Positions 44,628 to 52,171 of a stretch of DNA of 64,000 nt are shown here, piece after piece; within the stretch, counting starts at the first letter, position 1, and each line of letters starts with the position of its first letter. The position numbers were made by a program, and so were the translations under genes. The notes under the pieces were generated by a model, which saw nothing but the letters and a program-made list of their open reading frames with translations, was not told where the DNA came from and ran no database searches. Source of the DNA: Bradyrhizobium sp. SZCCT0148 (lineage in GTDB: Bacteria; Pseudomonadota; Alphaproteobacteria; Rhizobiales; Xanthobacteraceae); assembly GCF_018129985.1 (NCBI RefSeq), contig NZ_JAFCKT010000004.1:424984-488983 (forward strand), in the 5' to 3' direction.

Positions 44628-45614
44628 TCAACTCCCGCGCGGCGCCAGGAGCCGCAACAGATCGATCTCGGTCTCGCTGGCGCGGCGGCCGATCATGGCG
44701 CGCTCCATGGAATGGTCGGGCCCCTCGCGAAAGCGCTGCATCATGCCGCCGCACATGATGCCCCAGCGCAGCGTGCCCATCACTTCCCAGAATTTCACGC
44801 GTTCCGGATCGACCTTGCGGCCCGCGGCCTCATAGCCCGCGAACAGATCCTCCCGCGCGCCAAAACCGCCGACAGGCTTGTCGATCTCGCCGAAGCGCCA
44901 GGAATTGACGCAGACCCAGCCGAGATCCTCCATGGGATCGCCGAGATGGGCCAGCTCCCAGTCCAGCACGGCACGCACTCCGTCGGCGCCGATGATGAGA
45001 TTGCCGTTGCGGAAATCGCCGTGCACCAGCGTCGTTTCGGTTGACGGGCCGGGATCGTGGTCGCGCAGCCAGCGCAACGCCAGCTCGAACACGGGCTTGG
45101 GCCAGTTCAGGCTGCGATAATCGCGCTCGAACTCGGAAATCTCCTGCGTCGCGCCCCGGCTGCGCAGTTCGGGCAGCTTGTCCTTCGGCAGGCGATGGAG
45201 GCCTGCGAGAATGCCGCCGATCTGCCGCGCCAGATGCGGCCGCGCCGCCTTATATTCGTCATCGCGAAGAATCTTGCGCGCGATGGTCTCGCCCTCGATC
45301 CTTTGCATGATGAAGCCGGTGCCGAGATCATCCTTGGGCACGAGCACATGCATCACGCGTGGCGACGGAATGCCGGCCTCGAAGGCGAGTTGCATCAACT
45401 GCGCTTCGGCGGCAAGGCCCGCCGCGCGCGTCGGCGCCGCGCCATACCCCTTCGGCGAGCGGCGCAGGATCGCACCGATCGCGCCGTCGGGATGCGTGAT
45501 GTCGAAGCGCCAGGTTTCCTGACTGGCGCCGCCCGACAGCTTGGCAGCACCGGTGACGCCGGTCGCGTCCTTGCACCAGCGCCGGACGCTGCGTGAAAGC
45601 TCCGCCTCGATCAT
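44628..45614 (-). CDS. APH-family phosphotransferase, LvaA/ACAD10-11 kinase type
   Basis: The 328-residue protein has the aminoglycoside-phosphotransferase fold: KLSGGASQETWRF (nucleotide loop), FIMQRIEGE, the catalytic loop TLVHGDFRNGNLII (Asp base, Asn Mg ligand) and VLDWELAHLGDPMEDLGW (Mg-binding Asp). This subgroup, which includes LvaA of P. putida and the N-terminal half of mammalian ACAD10/ACAD11, phosphorylates hydroxyacyl-CoAs rather than antibiotics. The start at 45614 overlaps the stop of the preceding crotonase gene (ATGA, 45611-45614). The LvaB-like gene follows. Confidence 0.85.
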   Translation of the reverse strand: MIEAELSRSVRRWCKDATGVTGAAKLSGGASQETWRFDITHPDGAIGAILRRSPKGYGAAPTRAAGLAAEAQLMQLAFEAGIPSPRVMHVLVPKDDLGTGFIMQRIEGETIARKILRDDEYKAARPHLARQIGGILAGLHRLPKDKLPELRSRGATQEISEFERDYRSLNWPKPVFELALRWLRDHDPGPSTETTLVHGDFRNGNLIIGADGVRAVLDWELAHLGDPMEDLGWVCVNSWRFGEIDKPVGGFGAREDLFAGYEAAGRKVDPERVKFWEVMGTLRWGIMCGGMMQRFREGPDHSMERAMIGRRASETEIDLLRLLAPRGS

Positions 45615-46399
45615 TTGCCTTTGAACTGCGCGGGCCGCTTCTCCAGGAACGCGCCGACACCTTCGCGGAAATCCTGGGTGTCGCCGGCGCGGAGCTGGCA
45701 CTGGAATTCGAGGTTGAGCTGATCCTCGAAGGAATTCTCTGGGCTGTCCCAGTAGAGCTTGCGGATCAGCGACAACGCCACCGTCGGGCCGCTGGCGAGG
45801 TCACGCGCAAGCTTCATCGCCTCCTCCATCAGCACGCCGTCGTCATAGACACGGTTGACGAGGCCCCATTCCAGCGCCTTCTCGGCCGGCAGCCGCTCGC
45901 CCATCAACGACAATTCGATCGAACGGGCGCGGCCGACCAGGCGCGGCAACAGCCAGGTCGAGCCGCAATCCGGAACCAGACCGATGCGGCGGAAGGCCTG
46001 CAGGAAGTAAGAGGACCGCGCGCACAAGATCATGTCGCCGAGCAGCGCGAAGCTCATGCCGGCGCCTGCGGCCGGGCCGTTGACCGCGGTGATGATAGGG
46101 CAGTGCAGATTGCGGATGCGGCGCAGGAAGGGATGAAAGCCGGTCTCGAGCGTCATGCCGGCCTTGGTCTTCTTCGCCTGGTTGTTGCGCCCTTGCAGAT
46201 TGGCGCCGGTGCAGAACGCGCGGCCCGCGCCGGTCAGCACGACGCAGCGCACCTCGTCCTTCTTTTCCTCGATCGCATCGAGTGCTTCGGAGAGGCCGCC
46301 CAGCATGTCCACGGAGACCGCGTTCATCACTTCCTGATGGTCGAGCTTGAGGATCGCGACCGCGCCATCGAAATCGAGCGTGACGTGTTTGAACTGCAT
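45611..46399 (-). CDS. Enoyl-CoA hydratase/isomerase (crotonase family)
   Basis: The 262-residue protein has GRAFCTGANLQGR (about residue 64) and NGPAAGAGMSFALLGDMILC (about 110), then FRRIGLVPDCGSTWLLPR, where the catalytic Glu position is Asp, as in many PaaG-type isomerases. The start is the ATG at 46399, with GAGGA 5 bases upstream; a longer frame would enter the divergent promoter region. It overlaps the kinase gene by 4 bases, so crotonase, kinase and small protein form one operon. It probably acts on the double bond before or after phosphorylation of the substrate. Confidence 0.9.
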   Translation of the reverse strand: MQFKHVTLDFDGAVAILKLDHQEVMNAVSVDMLGGLSEALDAIEEKKDEVRCVVLTGAGRAFCTGANLQGRNNQAKKTKAGMTLETGFHPFLRRIRNLHCPIITAVNGPAAGAGMSFALLGDMILCARSSYFLQAFRRIGLVPDCGSTWLLPRLVGRARSIELSLMGERLPAEKALEWGLVNRVYDDGVLMEEAMKLARDLASGPTVALSLIRKLYWDSPENSFEDQLNLEFQCQLRAGDTQDFREGVGAFLEKRPAQFKGK

Positions 46400-46565
46400 G
46401 GTTTCCTCGTACGTTGCGGCCTGCGTCAGTTTCGCAGACCGGAATTCCTGTTGCGGGGCGCATATTTGATTTTTGGCGCGGTCTTGTCCATGGTGATCGG
46501 AGCATAGCAAGCAATCTTGCGCGCAGCGGCTGATGCGCCGCAGACGCAAGGACAGGAAACGCGCC

Positions 46566-47345
46566 ATGAACCTCTTCGACCTCTCCGGCCGCGTGGCCGT
46601 GATCACCGGCGGCAATGGCGGCATCGGCCTTGGCATCGCGCAGGCGCTCGCCGCCCAGGGCTGCAATGTCTCGATCTGGGGCCGCAATGCGGACAAGAAC
46701 AAGGCGGTCGCCGCAAGCATGGCCGGCCTGTCGGGCAAGGTGGATACCCGCGTCTGCGACGTCACCGATCCGGCTTCGGTCAATGCCGCGATGAAGGCGA
46801 CGCTCGACACCTTCGGCCGGGTCGATGGCTGCTTCGCCAATGCCGGCATCGGCGGCGGCGGACGCAGGTCCTTCATCGAGCGCACCGAAGAGGAATGGCG
46901 CACGATGTTCGCGACCAATCTCGACGGCGTGTTCCACGCGTTCCAGGCCGCGGCGAAGCACATGACCGAGCGCGCCAATTCCGGAGATCCCTTCGGCCGG
47001 CTGGTCGCGACCTCGAGCCTGGCCTCGATTTTCGGCACCGCGCGCAACGAGCATTATGCGGCGACCAAGGCCGCGATCAACGCGCTGGTTCGCGCGCTCG
47101 GCGTCGAGCTGGCACGCCATGGCGTCACTGCCAATGCGATCCTGCCCGGCTGGATCAAGAGCGACATGACGTCGGGCCTGATGGCCAACGAAAAATTCGT
47201 CGCCAACGTAATGCCGCGGATACCGATGCGGCGCTTCGGCGAGGCCTCCGATTTCGGCGGCATCGCCGTATATCTGATGAGCAAGGCGTCGTCGTATCAC
47301 ACCGCGGATACGTTCGTGATTGACGGCGGCTATACCGCGTTTTGA
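46566..47345 (+). CDS. SDR-family NAD(P)-dependent oxidoreductase
   Basis: The 259-residue SDR has TGGNGGIGLGIAQAL, NAGIGGGG, the catalytic Ser in VATSSLASIFG and HYAATKAAINAL (Tyr-Lys). It ends in the typical DTFVIDGGYTAF. The ATG at 46566 is preceded by AGGA in ACAGGAAAC; an ATG 11 codons earlier lacks a site. It is divergent from the crotonase-kinase operon. In the lva-type pathway an SDR reduces the 4-keto group to give the 4-hydroxyacyl-CoA, so this protein is a candidate for that step, but many other roles are possible. Confidence 0.87.
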   Translation: MNLFDLSGRVAVITGGNGGIGLGIAQALAAQGCNVSIWGRNADKNKAVAASMAGLSGKVDTRVCDVTDPASVNAAMKATLDTFGRVDGCFANAGIGGGGRRSFIERTEEEWRTMFATNLDGVFHAFQAAAKHMTERANSGDPFGRLVATSSLASIFGTARNEHYAATKAAINALVRALGVELARHGVTANAILPGWIKSDMTSGLMANEKFVANVMPRIPMRRFGEASDFGGIAVYLMSKASSYHTADTFVIDGGYTAF

Positions 47346-47352
47346 GACGTCG

Positions 47353-47440
47353 CGGGGTGGGCAAAGGCGCGCTTGCGCCGTACCCATCTCGAGCACTTTT
47401 CGAATGTCGTGGTGGGCACGCTGCGCTTTGCCCACCCTAC
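47353..47440. repeat. Palindromic repeat, family B
   Basis: GGGGTGGGCAAAGGCGCGCT at one end and TGCGCTTTGCCCACCCTAC at the other, with GGCGCGCTTGCGCC inside. It lies between two plus-strand genes, the SDR and the VOC gene, 38 bases before the latter's start codon. Confidence 0.88.
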
Positions 47441-47477
47441 GGCTTCTCGTTTTGTCAGCGCAGAAGGGAATGGGCAA

Positions 47478-47858
47478 ATGTTCTCGCATATCATGATCGG
47501 CACCAACGATCTCGACAAGGCCAAGACGTTCTACGACAACCTGCTGAGCACGCTCGAGGTGCGCCCGGCCAGGGTCGACGGCCACCGCATCTTCTACATC
47601 ACCAAGACCGGCGTGTTCTCCGTGTCGAAGCCGATCAACGGCGAGCCCGCGACGTGCGCGAACGGCGGCACGATCGGCTTTGCCTGCAACTCCCCTGAGC
47701 AGGTCGATGCGTGGCACGCGGCTGGCCTCGCAGCCGGCGCAAAATCGATCGAGGATCCGCCGGGCGTGCGCCAGGGTCCGGGTGGCAAGCTTTATCTCGC
47801 ATATCTGCGCGATCTCGACGGCAACAAGATCTGCGCGATGCATCGGATGGCAAACTGA
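47478..47858 (+). CDS. VOC (glyoxalase/bleomycin resistance) family protein
   Basis: The 126-residue protein has the paired beta-alpha-beta-beta-beta units of the vicinal-oxygen-chelate family: FSHIMIGTNDLDKAKTFYDN with a potential metal His at position 4, and GGTIGFACNSPEQVDAWH in the second half, ending YLRDLDGNKICAMHR. Members include glyoxalases, epimerases and dioxygenases; no specific function is readable. The start at 47478 is supported by an AAGGG about 8 bases upstream, and the frame before it lies in a family B repeat. Confidence 0.85.
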   Translation: MFSHIMIGTNDLDKAKTFYDNLLSTLEVRPARVDGHRIFYITKTGVFSVSKPINGEPATCANGGTIGFACNSPEQVDAWHAAGLAAGAKSIEDPPGVRQGPGGKLYLAYLRDLDGNKICAMHRMAN

Positions 47859-47878
47859 TTGCCGCGGCGACCGACACT

Positions 47879-47979
47879 GTCATGCCCCGGCTTGACCGGG
47901 GCATCCAGTACGCCGCAGCGTTGCGGTTCAATCACTGCCGTCTCGGAGTACTGGATCGCCCGCCTGCGCGGGCGATGAC
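47879..47979. repeat. Palindromic repeat, family C
   Basis: GTCATGCCCCGGCTTGACCGGGGCATCCAGTACgccg begins it and GTACTGGATCGCCCGCCTGCGCGGGCGATGAC ends it, so it is symmetrical overall with a hairpin at each side. First copy at 44126-44224. The remaining 170 bases before the next gene show no feature beyond its ribosome site. Confidence 0.88.
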
Positions 47980-48153
47980 AGCGCGAGTGCGGCGCGGCGC
48001 GACCAGCGTGCCCCACCATTCAAACAACATTTCAAACGCCTCGCGATATTCCATCGCATGGCATGGCCGCACGTGGAAAATGCGCGCTCGCACTTTGGCC
48101 GGGCTGCGACTATTCTCCCGGCCAGAACGATCTCAGTGTCCCCGGGAGGAACA

Positions 48154-49431
48154 ATGACAAAACACACCTACATTCCCCGCACCACCAATTACACCCTCAA
48201 TCCCGGCGACGAGCTGAACGACCTCCGGATGTCGGACCAGGTCCGGCCGCTTTATGACCACGTCAGGAAGTTCATCCGCGACACCGTCGAGCCGATGTCG
48301 ATCGAGTTCGCCAAGGCCGGCGAAGGCAAGGAGGACCGCTGGAGCTTCACGCCGAAGCAACTCGAGGTGCTGGAGAAGGCCAAGAACAAGGCCAAGCAGG
48401 AAGGCCTCTGGAACTTCTTCCTGCCCGACGACGAGACCGGACAGGGACTGAAAAACCTCGACTATGCCTATATCGCATCCGAGCTCGGCAAGAGCCCGCT
48501 GGCCTCCGAGACCATGAACTGCTCGGCGCCCGATACCGGCAACATGGAGGTGCTGGAGCGCGTCGGCACCAAGGAGCAGAAGGAGAAGTGGCTGAAGCCA
48601 CTGATGAACGGCGAGATCCGCTCGGCCTATGTCATGACCGAGCCGAACGTCGCCTCCTCCGACGCCAAGAACATCTCGACGACGGCGAAACTGGTCGGCG
48701 ACGAATGGGTGATCAACGGCGAGAAGTACTACATCTCCGGCGTCGGTGATCCCCGCTGCAAGATCCTCATCGTGATGGTCAAGACCAATCCGGACGCCGC
48801 GCCGAGCAAGCAGCAGTCGCAGATCCTGGTGCCGCGCGACACGCCCGGCGTCGAGGTGCTTGGGCCCATGTATGTATTCGGGCAGGACCACGCCCCGCGC
48901 GGCCACATGCACATGCGTTTCAACAATGTCCGCGTGCCCAAGGAGAACATCTTGCTCGGCGAGGGCCGCGGCTTCGAGATCTCCCAGCTCCGCCTCGGCC
49001 CGGGCCGTATCCATCACTGCATGCGCACCATCGGCAAGGCCGAAAAGGCGCTCGACCTGATGGTGCAGCGCGGCCTCACCCGCGAGGCCTTCGGCAAGAA
49101 GATCGCGCATCTCGGCGGCAACATGCAGATCATCGCGCAGGCGCGTTGCGAGATCGAGGCGATGCGGCTGATGGTACTGAAGGCGGCCAAGGCGATGGAC
49201 GTGCTCGGCAACAAGGAAGCCCGCGTCTGGGTCTCCATGGTCAAGGCCATGGTGCCCGAGCGCGCCTGCAAGATCATCGACCAGTCCATCCAGATGCACG
49301 GCGCCACCGGCATCTCGCATTGGACCCCGCTCGCCGAGATGTACCAGGACGTGCGCCATCTGCGCTTCGCGGATGGGCCGGACGAGGTGCACTGGATGGT
49401 GGTGGGCCGCCACGAGCTGAGCATGGCGTGA
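48154..49431 (+). CDS. Acyl-CoA dehydrogenase, ACAD10/ACAD11 and LvaC type
   Basis: The 425-residue flavoenzyme belongs to the ACAD10/11 branch: GLWNFFLPDDETGQGLKNLDYA, MNCSAPDTGNMEVL, the FAD segment YVMTEPNVASSDAKN, QILVPRDTPGVEVLGPM, and RLGPGRIHHCMRTIGKAEKAL. In mammals this domain is fused to an APH-type kinase. In P. putida the stand-alone member LvaC works with LvaA and LvaB to convert 4-phosphoacyl-CoA on the way to 3-hydroxyacyl-CoA. Here such a kinase and small partner lie 2.5 kb away on the other strand. The ATG at 48154 is preceded by GGGAGG. Confidence 0.88.
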   Translation: MTKHTYIPRTTNYTLNPGDELNDLRMSDQVRPLYDHVRKFIRDTVEPMSIEFAKAGEGKEDRWSFTPKQLEVLEKAKNKAKQEGLWNFFLPDDETGQGLKNLDYAYIASELGKSPLASETMNCSAPDTGNMEVLERVGTKEQKEKWLKPLMNGEIRSAYVMTEPNVASSDAKNISTTAKLVGDEWVINGEKYYISGVGDPRCKILIVMVKTNPDAAPSKQQSQILVPRDTPGVEVLGPMYVFGQDHAPRGHMHMRFNNVRVPKENILLGEGRGFEISQLRLGPGRIHHCMRTIGKAEKALDLMVQRGLTREAFGKKIAHLGGNMQIIAQARCEIEAMRLMVLKAAKAMDVLGNKEARVWVSMVKAMVPERACKIIDQSIQMHGATGISHWTPLAEMYQDVRHLRFADGPDEVHWMVVGRHELSMA

Positions 49432-49440
49432 TCCCAACTC

Positions 49441-49524
49441 GTCATGCGCGGGCTTGACCCGCGCATCCGTCGAAGAGAGCATTTCTTCAGGATTGATGGA
49501 TTGCCGGGTCAAGCCCGGCAATGA
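49441..49524. repeat. Palindromic repeat, family D
   Basis: ATGCGCGGGCTTGACCCGCGCAT makes one hairpin (9-bp stem) and TTGCCGGGTCAAGCCCGGCAA a second one, with a spacer between, as at 29831-29914. It is between two plus-strand genes, 20 bases before the flavin-reductase-like gene's start. Confidence 0.85.
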
Positions 49525-49544
49525 AGACTTGCCCAGGAGTCCCC

Positions 49545-50162
49545 ATGGAGTACGCCGCCAGTGACCTGACGCCACGCGAGCGCTACAAAGTGCTGACGTC
49601 CTTCATCCTGCCGCGGCCGATCGCGTGGGTGACCTCGATCGGGCCGACCGGCGTGGTCAACGCCGCCCCATTCAGCTTCTTCAACGCCTTCTGCGAGGAT
49701 CCGCCGCTCTGCATGTTCGCAGCGAACCGCAAGTCCAACGGCCAGGACAAGGACACGTTTCTCAATATCCAGCGAACCGGTGAGTTCGTGATCAACCTCG
49801 CCGACGAGCCGCTGGCAGAAGCGATGCACGAGAGCAGCGGCGATTTTCCGCCCGAGGTCGGCGAGCCCGACTATCTCGGCCTCAAGCTTGCTGCCTCCGC
49901 GAAGATCGCGGTGCCACGGCTCGCCGATACCCCTTGGGCGATGGAATGCAAGCTCTGGAAACTGATCGACGTCAACGACGATCGTCGCCTGATCATGGGC
50001 GAGGGCATTCACTTCCACATCCGCGACGAACTCTGGGACGACAAGGCGATGCGGGTACACATGGATCGCTATCACCCGATCGGCCGCATGTTCGCCGATC
50101 GCTACTGCCGCACCGATGACCGCGTGGTGTTTCCGGTGGCGGAAGGTGTGAAGACCAAATAG
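49545..50162 (+). CDS. Flavin reductase-like, FMN-binding split-barrel protein
   Basis: The 205-residue protein has the flavin-reductase-like split barrel: RYKVLTSFILPRPIAWVTSIG, VNAAPFSFFNAFCEDPPLCMF, then KDTFLNIQRTGEFVINLA, the FMN-phosphate and isoalloxazine contacts of this family. It probably binds FMN and reduces it or another substrate with NAD(P)H; it could supply reduced flavin to a monooxygenase, though none is adjacent. The start at 49545 is set by AGGAG 6 bases upstream; the frame before it lies in a family D repeat. It precedes the GNAT-GFA gene by 17 bases. Confidence 0.87.
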   Translation: MEYAASDLTPRERYKVLTSFILPRPIAWVTSIGPTGVVNAAPFSFFNAFCEDPPLCMFAANRKSNGQDKDTFLNIQRTGEFVINLADEPLAEAMHESSGDFPPEVGEPDYLGLKLAASAKIAVPRLADTPWAMECKLWKLIDVNDDRRLIMGEGIHFHIRDELWDDKAMRVHMDRYHPIGRMFADRYCRTDDRVVFPVAEGVKTK

Positions 50163-50179
50163 CCGAACCAGGGAGCGAG

Positions 50180-50908
50180 ATGATGCCCGAAGCCTTTCGC
50201 GACGACGAGGAACGCAGCCGGTTCGAACTCGACGTCGACGGACACATCGCCTTCGTCACATACCGCAAGACCGATGGCGCGATCACGCTGGTGCACACCG
50301 AGGTGCCGCCGGAGCTCGGCGGCCGCGGCATCGGCTCGAAGCTTGGCCGCGCCACGCTGGATGCGGTACGGGCGCAGGGGCGCAAGCTCTCCGTCGAGTG
50401 CGACTTCATCCGCAACTTCATGCGCAAGAATCCTGAATACGACGATCTCCTCGCCGCTGGTGAGACCGCCCATACGGGGCCGCAGGCAAGTTATCGCGCC
50501 GGCTGCTTCTGCGGAGCCGTCGAGGTCGAGGTCTCGGGCAAGCCCATGTTTTCAGGCTATTGCCATTGCGCCGACTGCCAGGCGTGGTCGGCGGCGCCGA
50601 TCAACGCCTTCAGCCTGTGGAAGTCGGACAGTGTGCGCATCATCAGAGGCGAGGCAGACCTCGGGACTTTTAACAAGACCGAGCATTCCTACCGAAAGTT
50701 CTGCAAACGCTGCGGCGGCCACGTCATGACCGAGCATCCGCGGATGCGACTGATCGACGTCTACGCCAACCTGCTGAAGGGATATGTGCACCAGCCGACG
50801 CTACATGCCAACTACGCAAGCAAGATAGTGTCGGTCAGGGACGGCTTGCCAAAATATGCCGACCTGCCGGCGGATCTCGGCGGCTCCGGCGAGATGCTGC
50901 CGGATTGA
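50180..50908 (+). CDS. GNAT-like acetyltransferase fused to a GFA (CENP-V) domain
   Basis: The 242-residue protein is a two-domain fusion. Residues about 5-95 match the small GNAT family of YidJ/Gcn5-like proteins (IAFVTYRKTDGAITLVHTEV, ELGGRGIGSKL acetyl-CoA loop, CDFIRNFMRKNPEY). Residues about 105-235 are a glutathione-dependent formaldehyde-activating (GFA) domain with the zinc-binding Cys sets: GCFCGAVEVEV, GYCHCADCQAW and FCKRCGGHVMTEH. GFA proteins bind zinc and may use glutathione adducts. The two domains are normally separate. GGGAG precedes the ATG pair. It follows the flavin-reductase gene closely and may be cotranscribed. Confidence 0.87.
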   Translation: MMPEAFRDDEERSRFELDVDGHIAFVTYRKTDGAITLVHTEVPPELGGRGIGSKLGRATLDAVRAQGRKLSVECDFIRNFMRKNPEYDDLLAAGETAHTGPQASYRAGCFCGAVEVEVSGKPMFSGYCHCADCQAWSAAPINAFSLWKSDSVRIIRGEADLGTFNKTEHSYRKFCKRCGGHVMTEHPRMRLIDVYANLLKGYVHQPTLHANYASKIVSVRDGLPKYADLPADLGGSGEMLPD

Positions 50909-50912
50909 TCGC

Positions 50913-51018
50913 AGGGCGGATTAGCCCGTGGTTGCGCGAAGTGCAGTCCGCCAGCGTAATCCGCCGAACGCATACGGCAAAAGGAATGGCGGATTACGCC
51001 TGCGGCTGATCCGCCCTA
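50913..51018. repeat. Inverted repeat, GCGTAATCCGCC type
   Basis: AGGGCGGATTAGCC opens the element and GCTGATCCGCCCT closes it; CAGCGTAATCCGCC and GGCGGATTACGCCTG are inverted inside. It is between convergent gene ends (GNAT-GFA and yghU) and is unlike the other families here. Confidence 0.8.
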
Positions 51019-51023
51019 TGCAT

Positions 51024-51899
51024 CTACGTCGCCGGCGCGATCTTGTCCTGCGTCTTCGTGTCGAAATCGCTGGCGTCGTGACGCTCGTGCAGCTGGCTGG
51101 CGGGATCGCCGGAGACGCGGTTGACCATGCGGCCGCGCTTCACGGCGGGGCGCTGCGCGATCTGGTCGGTCCAGCGCTGCACGTTCTTGTAGTCCTGCAC
51201 CGAGAGGAATTCGCCGGCGCTGTAGACCAGCCCCTTGGCGAGCGCGCCGTACCACGGCCACACCGCCATGTCGGCGATGGTGTACTCCTTGCCAGCGAGA
51301 TATTCGTTATCGGCGAGGCGCCGGTCGAGCACATCGAGCTGGCGCTTGACCTCCATCGCGAAACGATCGATGGCGTATTCGATCTTGAACGGCGCGTAGG
51401 CGTAGAAATGGCCGAAGCCGCCGCCGAGATAGGGCGCACTGCCCATCTGCCAGAACAGCCAGGACATCGTCTCGGTACGGGTCTTGATGTCCGTCGGCAG
51501 GAAGGCACCGAACTTCTCGGCGAGGTAAAACAGGATCGAGCCGGATTCGAACACGCGAACCGGCTCGGGACCGGAGCGATCCATCAGCGCAGGAATCTTG
51601 GAGTTCGGGTTGATATCGACGAAACCGCTGCCGAACTGGTCGCCATTGCCGATCTTGATGAGCCAGGCGTCATATTCGGCGCCCTTGTGGCCGAGCGCCA
51701 GAAGCTCCTCCAGCATCACCGTGACCTTCACCCCGTTCGGCGTCGCCAGTGAATAGAGCTGGAAGGGATGCTTGCCGACCGGGAGCTCCTTGTCGTGGGT
51801 CGGACCGGCGATCGGACGGTTGATGCTGGCGAACTGTCCGCCATTCTCCTTGTTCCAGGTCCAGACTTTGGGCGGCACGTAGGCGGGGGTGTCGGTCAT
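51024..51899 (-). CDS. yghU: Glutathione S-transferase, YghU-type disulfide-bond oxidoreductase
   Basis: The 291-residue protein matches E. coli YghU along its whole length: KVWTWNKENGGQFASINRPI, GPTHDKELPVGKHPFQLYSL, TPNGVKVTVMLEELLALG (glutathione site), NPNSKIPALMD, VFESGSILFYLAEKFG, and a C-terminal GRMVNRV...QLHERHDASDF tail. YghU-type Nu-class GSTs bind two glutathiones and reduce organic disulfides and peroxides. The ATG at 51899 starts MTDTPAYVPPKVW, matching the E. coli start; an upstream in-frame start adds 11 residues. It is divergent from the nitronate-monooxygenase-like gene. Confidence 0.92.
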   Translation of the reverse strand: MTDTPAYVPPKVWTWNKENGGQFASINRPIAGPTHDKELPVGKHPFQLYSLATPNGVKVTVMLEELLALGHKGAEYDAWLIKIGNGDQFGSGFVDINPNSKIPALMDRSGPEPVRVFESGSILFYLAEKFGAFLPTDIKTRTETMSWLFWQMGSAPYLGGGFGHFYAYAPFKIEYAIDRFAMEVKRQLDVLDRRLADNEYLAGKEYTIADMAVWPWYGALAKGLVYSAGEFLSVQDYKNVQRWTDQIAQRPAVKRGRMVNRVSGDPASQLHERHDASDFDTKTQDKIAPAT

Positions 51900-52171
51900 G
51901 GGAGCGGCTCCGGCGGAAAGATGCGCCTGCATTAATTAGCCCCGGGATGGCCGATGACAAGGGCGCCCAGCGCATTGACCGACGCGACGACGCAGCTTTT
52001 TCGTCATGGCAGCACCCTGCCCCGCCATTCCGCGACGCCGCGGCCGTGGACAGCGAGCGACGCCTGCACACAAGATGCCTTGCCGAATCCGGCATGTCAT
52101 CCATCTGCCAGCGCCACTTTGCTTCGCCAGCGAAAGCAACGAGAACGTGGGGGCCGCCGGGAGAGAGAGCC

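Noticed and set aside
44628..45614. Antibiotic-resistance aminoglycoside phosphotransferase
   Set aside because: The fold is shared, but the sequence pattern and acyl-CoA neighbours match the LvaA/ACAD10-11 kinase branch.
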